From contig CAIVJW010000267.1 of assembly GCA_903906315.1 (NCBI GenBank), positions 1 through 64,000 of the forward strand: DNA of 64,000 nucleotides. Reading direction: 5' to 3'. Within the stretch, counting starts at the first letter, position 1; each line of letters begins with the position of its first letter. The stretch is from an uncultured delta proteobacterium. GTDB taxonomy: Bacteria; Myxococcota_A; Polyangia; Polyangiales; Polyangiaceae. Made by a program: the position numbers and the translations under genes. Positions 1 to 10,000 of this stretch are shown one piece after another. The notes under the pieces were generated by a model that had not been told where the DNA came from, did no database searches, and was given only the letters and a program-made list of their open reading frames with translations.

Positions 1-65
1 GAACCCCTACGGTGTTACCCGCTAGCACCTCAAGCTAGTGCGTCTGCCAATTCCGCCACCTTCGC
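1..65 (-). tRNA. tRNA-Leu (anticodon GAG), 3' end outside window
   Basis: The reverse complement begins GCGAAGG (5' acceptor strand), followed by a D arm (GCG...AATTGG...CGC). The anticodon stem CTAGC/GCTAG encloses the loop TTGAGGT, so the anticodon GAG lies at + positions 29-31. A class II long variable arm (GGGTAACACC) follows, then the start of the T arm (GGGGTTC). The long variable arm and GAG anticodon identify a leucine tRNA reading CUC/CUU. About 20 nt of the 3' end (rest of the T arm, 3' acceptor strand) lie before position 1. Confidence 0.93.
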
Positions 66-141
66 TAGTGAGGGAGCGCGAACTTACCCCGCCCGTCCGA
101 TATGTCAAGGGGATCATCGCGCCGCCCCGGTCGGTCACGGT

Positions 142-1326
142 TCAGGCGCCGAGGGGCGGCACGAAGGCCGTGAGCGACGCGACGATCTCGGCGACCTCGA
201 AGGGCTTGCGCACCCACGCGGCGGCGAGGCCGGCGGGCAGGAACGGCGGCGCACACGCGCTGCCCGAGATGACGACGAGGCGCGCCCCGGGGCTCGCGCG
301 GCGCACGCTCTCGAGCGCCTCGGCGAGCGCGCCCGCGAAGGGCGAGGCGTCGAGGAGGGCGGCGTCGAACGGGCCGCTCGCGAGGGCGCCCGCGAGCTCG
401 GCTTCGGCGCGAATGGCCATCACGCTCGCGCCGCGCGCGCCGAGCGCGGTATCGAGCAGCTCGACGACGGCGTCGTCGTCCTCGACGAGCAGGATGCGCG
501 CGCCGGCGAGCGCCCGCCTCGGGTCGGGTGCCGGGCCGGGCGACGCGGCCGCGCCGAGCGTGGGCCACACGAGCTCGAAGCGCGCCCCGCGCGCCGAGTC
601 GACGAGCCGGAGCGAGCCGCCTCTCGCGCGAGCGAGCGAGCTCGCGTGCTTGAGGCCGATGCCCGCGCCGCCCGCGCGGGTGGACACGCCCGCCGTCAGG
701 AGGGTCGCGCGGCGCACGGGGGCGACGCCGGGACCTTCGTCCTCGACGACGAACGCGAGCGCACCGTCCGCGTCGCGCCGGCGAGCCTCGAGCCGCACGG
801 AGGCGCCCGCCGGCGACGCCTCGATCGCGTTGAGCAGGAGGTTCGTGAGGATCTGGAGCACGGTCGTCGCGTCGGCGACCTCGACGCGGCCGACCTCGTC
901 GCTCACGCTCGCGACGACGCGCACTCCCTCGTCGCGCGCTTCCGGCTCGAGCCCGAGCGCGGCATCGGCGACCACGTCGGCGTCCGCGCGCGGCGGATCG
1001 CCCGCGAGGTCGGCGCCGATCGCCCGCCGCACGATCACGCGCGCCTGACGAGCGCGCGCCGCCGCGATCCCGAGCGCGTGATCGGCGACGGCTCGGTCGC
1101 CGCCAGCCGAGACCGCGTCGCGCGCACGATCGATCCAGCCCGTGACGACGGTGAGCGCGTTGGAGACCTCGTGCAGCGCCGCCGCCAGCTCGACCGCGGG
1201 CGGTAGGTCGTGGCCGCCCGTCGCCTCGTCCGCGAGCGAGTCCGCGCGCCGCTCGCCGTCGAGCGCGAAGCGAGCGGAGCCGAGGACATCGCGAGGATCG
1301 GCGCCGTCGCCGCGAGGGTTCGCCAC
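142..1326 (-). CDS. Hybrid sensor histidine kinase with C-terminal receiver
   Basis: Cytoplasmic two-component kinase of 394 aa with no membrane segment and no recognisable N-terminal sensor. An H-box-like segment LHEVSNALT (His52) is followed by an ATPase domain with an N box (NLLLNAIEAS), a G1 box (EDEGPGV) and a G2 box (GAGIGLKHA). A Pro-rich hinge leads to a receiver domain with an acidic cluster (LLVEDDD), phospho-acceptor Asp (ALLDAS), Ser in VISGS and Lys in VRKPF. Phosphoryl transfer from His52 to the attached receiver is the expected chemistry. The start is GTG at 1324-1326. It is the last gene of a minus-strand run, 116 bp after a lipoprotein gene. The input signal and output partner are not visible; an unlinked response regulator or a protein-interaction input is likely. 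Confidence 0.85.
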   Translation of the reverse strand: MANPRGDGADPRDVLGSARFALDGERRADSLADEATGGHDLPPAVELAAALHEVSNALTVVTGWIDRARDAVSAGGDRAVADHALGIAAARARQARVIVRRAIGADLAGDPPRADADVVADAALGLEPEARDEGVRVVASVSDEVGRVEVADATTVLQILTNLLLNAIEASPAGASVRLEARRRDADGALAFVVEDEGPGVAPVRRATLLTAGVSTRAGGAGIGLKHASSLARARGGSLRLVDSARGARFELVWPTLGAAASPGPAPDPRRALAGARILLVEDDDAVVELLDTALGARGASVMAIRAEAELAGALASGPFDAALLDASPFAGALAEALESVRRASPGARLVVISGSACAPPFLPAGLAAAWVRKPFEVAEIVASLTAFVPPLGA

Positions 1327-1442
1327 GAGGCGAGCCTATCCGGTCGACTTGTAATCGTGTAGCCCCATGGTCCGGAGCCGTGGCGATCGGACGCCGACCG
1401 CGTGAGCTTGCGCACCGGGCACGCGGCTCGCGCGCGCTCCGC

Positions 1443-3248
1443 CTACTGCGCCAACGACGGCGGCAGCGCGAGCCGGTAGCCGCCGTCGGAGGCGGTGCTC
1501 GTCTCGCCGATCTGCACGACCGTGCCGCCGAAGCCGTCCGCCGAAGCGGCGTCCTTCACCGGCAACCACGCGCGCACGGTCGCCCCTGCGGCGGGCGCGC
1601 TGTCCGGACCGACGACCACCCCGCCGAGGAACGCCGGGTACGCGACCGTGAGCACGCCGAGGTCGGGCCCCGCAGAGCCCCCCTGGACCGTGAGCCTCGA
1701 TCGCACGACCCACGGGAAGCCGGACCCTTCCTGCGCGGCCCGCACCGACACGTCGAACGAGCCCGGGTCGACCGGCACGACGAACTGCCCGCTCCCGTCG
1801 ACGACCGCGGACGCCTGGCGCGGCAGGAACGCGGCGTCGAGCGCGTCGACCAGGAACGCCGTCGGCTTCGGCGTCGACGGCGCGAGCAGGACGGTCGCCC
1901 CGGCCATCGGCTGGCCTGCCGCCGTCACGACGATGCCCCGCAGCGCGACGAGGCTCGGCAGCTCGAGCGTGCGACCGCAGCAGAGGTCGCCCTTCTTGAT
2001 CTCCCACTCGGCCACCGCGATCGCCGACGTGCCGCCGCTCGTCGCCGAGGGGCGCGCGACCACCGAGTAGTGGCCTGGGATGAGCTTCGCGCGGAAGACG
2101 CCCGTCGCGTCGGCCTGCGTCGAGAGCTTGTAGGAGCCGTTGCGGGCGACGCTGCCCGACAGCTTGACGCTCTGGATGGTGACGGACGCCCCGCGCACGG
2201 GCAGCTGCGCGGCGTCGAGCACCTGGCCCTGGATCTCGAGCGGCGCGACGTCGAGGTCGGAGAGCGAGAGGCGCACGTCGTCGGTGCCGCCGAGGTCGAC
2301 GACGTCGAGCTGCCAGTACACCGTCGGCGCGGCCTTGCCCTCCGGCGGGCGCAAGCGGAGCAGCGGCGCGCCGGAGCCTGCGTACCAGTAGTACTTCGCC
2401 TCGAGGTGCACCTGGCCGGCGGTGGGGCGCGGCAAGGCCAGCGAGGCGGAGATGAGGCGCCCTTCGGTGGGCTCGACGAGCTCGAAGACCCACGACTCGA
2501 TGTCGGCGACGCTCGGCACGGCGATCGTCACCGAGAGCTTGCGGGGCGGCTCGATGGGCTCGAGGACGAGCGGGTGATCGGCGTCGACCCGGCGCGAGGG
2601 CAAGACGGCGGGAGGCGGCGGCTCGACCGCACAGCCTTCGATCGGCTGCGGCGTGACGTAGACCTCGTAGTCTTCGGGCGGGACCAGCACGTCGAACGCG
2701 TACGGGCCCGCCTCGCCCGGCTTCGCGTCGATCGAAGCGAGCGCCTCGGTCTCGAGCGAGAAAGGCGGCAGCCCCTCGAGCTCGGGCAGGTCGGAGAACC
2801 GGGGCACGCGCCGGAGGGCGACGCGCGCGGGGATCGAGTCGTCGACCGCGGCGGGGCACGCCTCGACCGAAGGCTTGATCGTGACGGCGCCGTGGATCGG
2901 GACGGCGGCGGGCAGCGCCGGGCTGAACGACCGAACCTGCCCGCCGGCGTCGGTGCCCTCGAAGAGGATCGGAGCGCCAGCGAGGCGCGCGAGGTCGACG
3001 AGCGTCGAGCTGTTCGCTACGAAGCCCGTGCCGGGCGCGGGCCGCACCTCGAGCAGCACGCGCATCAGGTCCGCCGTCCGGGCGGCGCAGCGCGACACCG
3101 CGCCGACGCGCGCGCAGCTCGCCGCTTCGCCGCAGTCGGCGTCGCTGGTGCACGTGTTGTCGATCGAGGCCGCGCCCTCCTCGAGCGGGATGCCGCAGCC
3201 GAGCGCCCCGAGCGCGATCGCGACGCAGGCGGAGGCGCGCGTGATCAC
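1443..3248 (-). CDS. Lipoprotein with carboxypeptidase-regulatory-like repeats
   Basis: Predicted outer-envelope lipoprotein of 601 aa. The chosen start is GTG at 3246-3248 because it begins a signal peptide (MITRASACVAIALGALGC) and overlaps the upstream stop by 4 bp (GTGA); the open frame runs further upstream but reads Arg-rich non-coding sequence there. After the lipid-attachment Cys comes a short Cys-rich stretch (CTSDADCGEAASC). The C-terminal half carries three beta-sandwich repeats of the carboxypeptidase regulatory-like type, recognisable by G-x-V...P-x-x-G-A-x-V and a following G-x-Y/F. Such domains usually bind surfaces or other proteins and are not catalytic. It is translationally coupled to the lipoprotein upstream, so the two products may form a pair. 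No enzymatic motif is seen. Confidence 0.75.
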   Translation of the reverse strand: MITRASACVAIALGALGCGIPLEEGAASIDNTCTSDADCGEAASCARVGAVSRCAARTADLMRVLLEVRPAPGTGFVANSSTLVDLARLAGAPILFEGTDAGGQVRSFSPALPAAVPIHGAVTIKPSVEACPAAVDDSIPARVALRRVPRFSDLPELEGLPPFSLETEALASIDAKPGEAGPYAFDVLVPPEDYEVYVTPQPIEGCAVEPPPPAVLPSRRVDADHPLVLEPIEPPRKLSVTIAVPSVADIESWVFELVEPTEGRLISASLALPRPTAGQVHLEAKYYWYAGSGAPLLRLRPPEGKAAPTVYWQLDVVDLGGTDDVRLSLSDLDVAPLEIQGQVLDAAQLPVRGASVTIQSVKLSGSVARNGSYKLSTQADATGVFRAKLIPGHYSVVARPSATSGGTSAIAVAEWEIKKGDLCCGRTLELPSLVALRGIVVTAAGQPMAGATVLLAPSTPKPTAFLVDALDAAFLPRQASAVVDGSGQFVVPVDPGSFDVSVRAAQEGSGFPWVVRSRLTVQGGSAGPDLGVLTVAYPAFLGGVVVGPDSAPAAGATVRAWLPVKDAASADGFGGTVVQIGETSTASDGGYRLALPPSLAQ

Positions 3249-3886
3249 GGCGCTCCAGCGTCGCCCGGCGAGGCGATCGAGGCGCCCGGCCCGCCCTTCG
3301 GCGGACAGGCCACGGTGGCGACCGGACACTTCTGCTTCTCGCTGGCGAGGTCGATGGTGGGACAGTTCCCGGGCGCGCTGCACTTGAGCAGGTACCAGGT
3401 GATCTGGCTCGAGTCGGCGAGGCTCGACGGACAGTAGCGCTCGCTCGTGACCTGCTCGAACTCGTGGCTCACGACCAGCGTGAGCGTGTGGCAGCCGGGC
3501 TCGACCGAGTAGATCGACGGGATGAACGTCTGGTGGATGCGCCGCGGTCCGTCGGCGAGCGTGCCGGCCGCGAACGTGTTGCCCTGGATCGCGAGCGTGT
3601 ACGGCCAGTCGGGCAGGTCGGGGTTCTGGCGGCCGTAGTCGAGGTAGAGCGCCGACAGCACGGCGCGGTCACCGTCCTCGGAGACGACGTCGGCGAAGAG
3701 CGTGATGGGCGAGTCGCCCTCGAGCTTGATGAACTCGCGCGCGTCCGGATCGGCGCTCGCGGGGACGAGGAACGGCGCCGTCTGGCGCGGCTGCTCGATC
3801 TGCGGCTTCGACGTGACCAGGCAGGCGGAAGGCAGCATGGGGGCCAGGCTCGCGATGAGCCCAAGAGCTAGCCATCGCCGTGCCAT
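3245..3886 (-). CDS. Lipoprotein of unknown function, coupled to downstream lipoprotein gene
   Basis: Predicted 213-aa lipoprotein. ATG at 3884-3886 starts MARRWLALGLIASLAPMLPSAC, a signal peptide with a lipobox-like LPSAC. The mature part begins with a Thr/Pro/Gln-rich tether, then a compact domain containing FADVVSEDGD and LTLVVSHEFE, two Cys pairs near the C-terminus (YCPSS, KCSAPGNC) and a disordered Gly/Pro tail. I do not recognise a family. Its stop overlaps the GTG start of the next lipoprotein by 4 bp, so the two are probably made in fixed proportion. The gene lies 166 bp downstream of the giant TPR gene on the same strand. Confidence 0.7.
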   Translation of the reverse strand: MARRWLALGLIASLAPMLPSACLVTSKPQIEQPRQTAPFLVPASADPDAREFIKLEGDSPITLFADVVSEDGDRAVLSALYLDYGRQNPDLPDWPYTLAIQGNTFAAGTLADGPRRIHQTFIPSIYSVEPGCHTLTLVVSHEFEQVTSERYCPSSLADSSQITWYLLKCSAPGNCPTIDLASEKQKCPVATVACPPKGGPGASIASPGDAGAP

Positions 3887-4052
3887 GCGGGCGCGCCCCC
3901 CGCTCCGGCCTCCGGAGCGCGCGAGCCCGCGCGACACCCCTGACAGCGGTGTCGTGGCGCCGATCGCGGCGAAGGACGGGGGTTCGGGCGGGGAGATGGG
4001 CATCCGGGCGAGGGCGGCGGCGCCGCGACCGACGCGGAGTGTAGCCGCCGGG

Positions 4053-7000
4053 CTAGGTCCCGGGGGCCCGGAACCGCGAGGTGCTCTCCGGGCGGCGCCG
4101 CTCGGGCGTCTGGGAGGGCTGCCACCGCGCGTCGGCGTACTCGGTGCGGGTGGCGAACCGGACGAGGTCCGCGATCGCGGGCGACTTCGCGCAGGCCTTG
4201 GCGAGGCCATCGGGCGCGCCGAGCGGGACGTCGAGGGCGAGGTGCAGCTCCGCGATCGTCTTCTTGACGGCGAGCGCGAGGTTGCCCGACGCGTAGAGCC
4301 CCGCGCGCCGCATCGCCTGCCTCGAGGCTCCAAGCGCCTGCTCGTAGTCGAGACCCTCGGGCTCGGCGAAGATCTCGCGCAGGCGGCGCTCGGCGCGCGG
4401 AGGCACCGTCTGCCAGAGCTGCTGGGCGAGGTGGACGACGGCCGAGCTGCCGCGCGGGGCGGCGCCGACGGGCCCGAACGCGGCGCGCATCGCGTCGATG
4501 AGCGTGCGGACGCTGTCCTCGGGCAGGGCGTTGAGCAGCGCGTACGTGTCGAGCGCACCCGTGAGCAGCGCCCCGAGCAGGTACCGGAGCTCCGGCGTCT
4601 CGTCGCGGACCTCGCCGGCGAGGATGACGGCCGGAGGCACGAGCAGCCCGATCTGCGCCTCGAGCTCGCCCTGCGTGCGCCGGTGGAACAGGCCCGTGCG
4701 ATAGCCGAAGAGGTGCACGATGCGACCGTACGTCTCGCCGAGGAGCGTGGGAGCGTTCGGCTGCACGCGCTCGAGGCCGGACAGGCCGTAGTGGGGCATG
4801 TCCTTCTTGAATAGGCCCGTCTCGCAGGCGATCCCCAGCGCCTCGCAGATCGGCAGGCCGAGCCCGCGGAGCAGCACCGGCGCGAACCCCTCGGGCAGCT
4901 CGCGCTGCGCGGACAGCGGCGGCGGCGGCAACGGGCCGGCGCCGGCATCGAACGCGCGCAGCACGTGATCGATCGCGCGGGCATAGACTGCGTCGCGCTC
5001 GCCGAGCGCAGCGTTGTGGAGCTTCTGCAGGACGCCACGATCACCGGGGCGCAGCGCGGCCTGGTGGCGCCGAATGGCCAGCACGTCGCGGGTGCGGTCG
5101 GGCGCGTCGCCGAAGAGGTCGATCAGCCGCTCGCCCGCGTCGAACGATCCCTGGTGGAATGCCTCGAAGAGGGACGCGACGGCCGCGTCGTCGGCCGCGG
5201 GGGCGTTCGCTGCCTTGGCCGGCCAGCTCGAGTGCGGCGAGCGGAGCGAGGTGGGCATGGCCTCGGCGGGCGCGACGCCGGCCTCGGGCGACTCCTTCGC
5301 GCCGACCTCGCCGTGGAGCGACCACGCGTGGGTCGGCGGCGGCGTCGGTCGCCGCGTCGCCGCCATCGCCATCGACGAAGGATGGCGCGGCAGCGGCTGC
5401 ATGCTCGGCGACAGCGGGGGCGCAGCCGAAGGGGGCGCCGCGCGGCCCGGGCCGCGACTCGGCAACGCGGCAGCCGGCGGCGCCGAGGCCGCGGCGGGGG
5501 GCGCGAAGCGGGGCAACGGCGGAGGCGGAGGCGCAATCGCGACGCGCGGCGTGGGCGATGCGACCGCAGGCGGCGGGGGCTCCCCCTCGAGCTTCGCGAC
5601 CGGCTGCGGAGCGGGATCGGCCGTCTCCGGCGCGGGATCCTGGCCGCCCGCGACCTCGACGAGGCGCCCGACCGCCGCGACCGGCCCGGCCGGCGCGGGG
5701 TCGTCGCTCCCCTGCACCACGACGAGCGGAACGACCTCGATGACAGGGTCGCCATCGACGACGACGCTCGCGGCTCGCGCGACGTCGGGCGCCGCGACCA
5801 CTGTGGCATTCGAGGCCTCCTCGTTCACCGGGTCGGCCGCAGCCACGGAGGGAGCTTCCTCGGGCGCTTCAGGGTCGGCGGGGCGGGTGGCGACGGACGA
5901 CGGCGCCTCGAGCGACGGCGCGGGGGCCGTCGACGACGGGTGATCGTCCGGCGTGGCAGGGACCGCCAGATCGGCGGAGCTTGGCGCTTCGGGCGCCGAC
6001 GAGGTGGGCAACGAGTCTTGCACGAGCTTCTGCTCCTCCACGAGGATTGCGTAGAGCGCACGGTCGGCGGCGAGCGGGGCGGCTTCGCCGTAGAGCGCGA
6101 TGGCGCGCACGGGATCGGTCGGCGTGAGAACCCGCGCGAGCTGGCCGAGCACGCGCGCGCGCATCGCGCCGGTGGCGACCTTGGCGAGCTCCTCGAGCGC
6201 GGCGCGAGCGACCTCCAGATCGCTGCTCGACGCCTGGAGCTCGAGCTTGCGACGCAGCGCGAGCGCGCGTGCATCGGGGTCCTCGGCGGCCTCGTCGAGC
6301 CAACGCGCGGCGGCGTCGAGCGCCGAGACCTGAACGGCCGCGTCCGCCGCCGCGATCGCGACGTGCCCACGACCGCGGAGCCCGCGCAGATCGCCCTCGA
6401 GCGCCTTCTCGAACAGCGGCAGCGCGGCGTCGAAGCTGCGGGTCCGCGCGAGGCGCTCGGCCATGCCCAGCGCGACGAGCGGCAGCGGACCGACCTCCGC
6501 GTGACGCTTGGAGAGCTCACGTAGCCCGGCGCCACCGCCCTGGATGACGTCGAGCTCCTCGGCGAGCAGGAACGCGTGCAGCTCGACCTGGTCGGGCGCG
6601 AGGCGAGGCGCGACGAGCCCGAGCTCCTCCACGATCGCCTGAGCCTCGCGCGGGGTGCCGGCGCCGCGAGCGCGGTACTCGAGCCGGCGCGCCTCGAGCA
6701 GCGCGCCCGGGTCGTCGGGCGCGAAGCCGACCGCGCGCCGCGCCCGGTCGAGCGCCGTCGCGTCGTCGCCGCTGCGCGACGCGAGCGAGGAGGCCTCCAG
6801 AAGGTAGGCTGCGGCCTTCACGTCGAGCGCCTGCGCCGCGCCGGCGAGGTCATCGAGCGCGGCGCCGAGGGCCTTCGGATCGCCCTGGATCCGGGCGAGG
6901 TCGACGCGAAGCGACAGCACCACGTCGCGCGGCGCGATCGAGGCGACGCCGTCGAGCACGCCGCGCGCCGCGGTCGCGTCCCCGCCGGCCAGGTAGGCGC

Positions 7001-10000
7001 GGCAGGCGCGCACGGCGGCGTCCGCGCGGTCCTCGTCGGTCTCGGCGAGCTCGGCGAGCTTGCGCCATTGCGGCGCCGCTCCGGCGCGGTCGCCCAGGCG
7101 CTCCCGAACGTCGGCGAGGTAGCGCAGCGCGCCCAGGTCGCCGTCGGCCTCGGCGAGCACGGCCTCGAGCTCGGTGGCGGCCTCGTCGAGCCGGCCGAGC
7201 CGCTGCTCGAGCACGGCCGCGCGGCGGAGCCGGAGCGCGCGCCGCGCATCCGCGCCGGTGCAGAGCGCGATGCGGCGCGCAAGCAGCGCGGCGACGCCTG
7301 CGTGATCGCCGCGATCGGAGGCCTGGCGCTCGAGGAGCTCGAGCGCGGCCGCGTCGGCGGGGTCGAGCTTCGCGAGCGCCTCGTACTGGTCGGCCGCCGC
7401 GGCGCGCTCGCCGAGCTCGCCGGCGAGGGGCGCGAGGGCCCGCAGCAACCTCGCGCGCGATCCGTCGTCCGCGGCGCGCGCCAGGACGTCGCCGAGGGCC
7501 TCGTACGCGGCGCGCTCGCCGCCGACGGCGACGGCCTCGCGGACGATGATCGCGACGAGCGCATCGTCGACCGGCACGGCGATGGCGAGGTCGACGAGCA
7601 CCTCGAGCGCGGCGTCGTGGCGGCCACGCTCGATCAGATGATCGGCGAGCTCGCGCACGGCGCCGCTGCGCGCCGGTGCGCCGAGGTCGGACCGATCGAC
7701 CTGGCGGCGCAGCACGCGCTCGACGTCGGCCGATCGCCCGGCGACGTCGAGCGCGGCGCGCAGGCGACCGAGGAGCCCGGCGCGGTCCTGATCGCGCAGC
7801 CCGACGGCGTCGAGCGCGCGCTCGAGCAGCGCGATGGCCGCGTCGTCCTCCCCCTTGCGGGACAGCCCCTCCGCGACGCGCGAGGCAGCGCCGACGCGGG
7901 TCGAGATCGGAACCGCGTCCTCGAACGCGCGCGAGAGCGCGGGGTCACCGGCCCGGCGCACCACGGCGTCGGTGCGCGCGATGAGATCGTCGTCCTCGGG
8001 GGCGCGACGGACGGCCTGCACGAGCAGCGCGGCGGCGCGCGCGTCGTGGCCGAGCGCGGCGGCGAGGTCCGCGGCGAGGCGGAGCAGCGGCGCGCCGACG
8101 CTCGCGTAGGGCTTGTCGGCGGCCTCCTGCACGCTCGACACGAACGCGGGGGCCTCCTCGGCGCGCGCGAGCGCCGGGACCGCGCTCGCGAGGGTCGCGA
8201 ACTCGTCGAGGTCACCGTCGACGCGCATGCCACGACCCAGTGCCTCGAGCGCGAGCTTGGGGTCCGAGAGCAGGTCGACCGCGACGCGCGCGAGGGCGAT
8301 CGCCGTGCGCGAGCCCTCGGGGCCGTCGAGCCTCGGCAGAGTCGCGCGAGCGGCGCGCTGGAAGCGCATCCGCTCGATGTCCACGTCGACCTCGAGAGCA
8401 GCGAGGTCACGCGCGGCGGCCCCCACGAGGACGACGGTGTCGACGTCCGGGTGGAGCACGAGCGCTCGCAGCAGGATGTCGAGGCGAGCGCGCACCCCCT
8501 CGGGCGACGGGCCGGCGAAGGACGCAGCGCGCTTGAGCCACACGGTGCGGGCGGCCGGCTCGCACGCGGCCGCGACGCGCTCGATCGCGCGCATGACCTC
8601 GGTCGAGTCGCCGGCGCGCTCGGCCAGGCGCGCGAGCAGCTCGTACGACGTGCCCTCGGCGGGCACGGCCTCGAAGCACGCGGCCGCGTGGCGCAGCGCG
8701 AGATCGAAGTGGCCATTCTTCTCGAACTGCCGGGCGGCGCGGTAGTGGGCGGCGCGCCGGCCGTAGCAGCCGAGGGCGGCCTCCGCGAGGTGACGGTACG
8801 CGCGGTCGAGGACCGCGAAGCCGTCGTCGACGTGCGCGGACTTCTCGACGATGGCGATCGCGTCGGCCCGCGTCGGGTCGATCTCGATCGCGGCCGCAGC
8901 CGCGGCGAGCGCGCGGTCCGCGAGGCCGTGCTCGTCGGCGAGGCTCGCGGCCTCGACGAGCAGGCGCGCGCGACGCTTGCGGTCGGGGTCGAAGCGCACG
9001 AGGGAGTCGGCCGCGGACATGGGCGTCGGGGCCACCACCCCGACCTCGGGTGCGGCGCGCCGGGTGAGGGCCGCGATGGCCTCGTGCACGCCGCCGAGCT
9101 CGCAGAGGTCGCGCGCGTAACGCTCCGCGCCACCCTCCGGCACCAGCTCGCTCGCGAGGTAGAGCGCCTCCTCGGCACCGGGATGATCGTGCGCGAGGTC
9201 CCAACGCAGCGCGGCCAGCTGGCGGAACGCCTCCGCCGCCCCCGCTGCGCGATCGGGGCCGAGCGACGAGAGGACCCGCGCGCGCGACTCGCCCAGCGCG
9301 ACGAGGCCGTCGGACCCGACCGACGCGCCGGCGGCGGCCGCCCTGCGCTCGACCTGTTCGATCGCCTCGAGCAGCCCGACCGGATCGGGAGGCGCGCCCA
9401 CGAGCGGGTCCGGCGCGTCGCCGGGGAGCGGGAGGCGGAGCGACGCGCGGCAGAGCTCGCGGGAGGCGCCCGTCCAGTCGCCAGCGTCGGCCCGGCGGCG
9501 GGCGAGGTCGAGGAGCGGCTCGACGGTCTTGCCTGCGCCCGGATCCGAGGCGATCCACCTCTCGAGCACGGCGATCGCGAGGCCCGAGTCGGCGGCGCGA
9601 TGGGCGAGCTCGAGCAGCGTGTGGCGGAGCACGGTGAGGCGCGGACCGAACACGTCGAGCGAGCGGCGCGCGAAGCCGAGAGCCCTCGCCTGGTCGAGCT
9701 CGAAGAGCGTCTGCAGCGCGTCGGTGAACGCGGTGCCCAGCGAGCCCATCGGCTCGGGCTGCGAGAGCATCCAGGTGATCGCGTCGGCGATCCGGCTGGC
9801 GTCGCGCGCAGCCACCGCGCGGCGGAGGAGCTTCTTGATCGCGCGCGGGCAGCCCGGACGGAGCGCGAGCCAGCGCTGCGTCCAGGCGAGCGCGAGCTGC
9901 AGCTCGCCGAGCTCCTCGAGCGCCTCGGCGAGGCCGTCGCAGAGCGCGCCGCGGGGCACGATGACGCCCATCGCGCGCTCGACGGCGCCCGCCGCGACGC

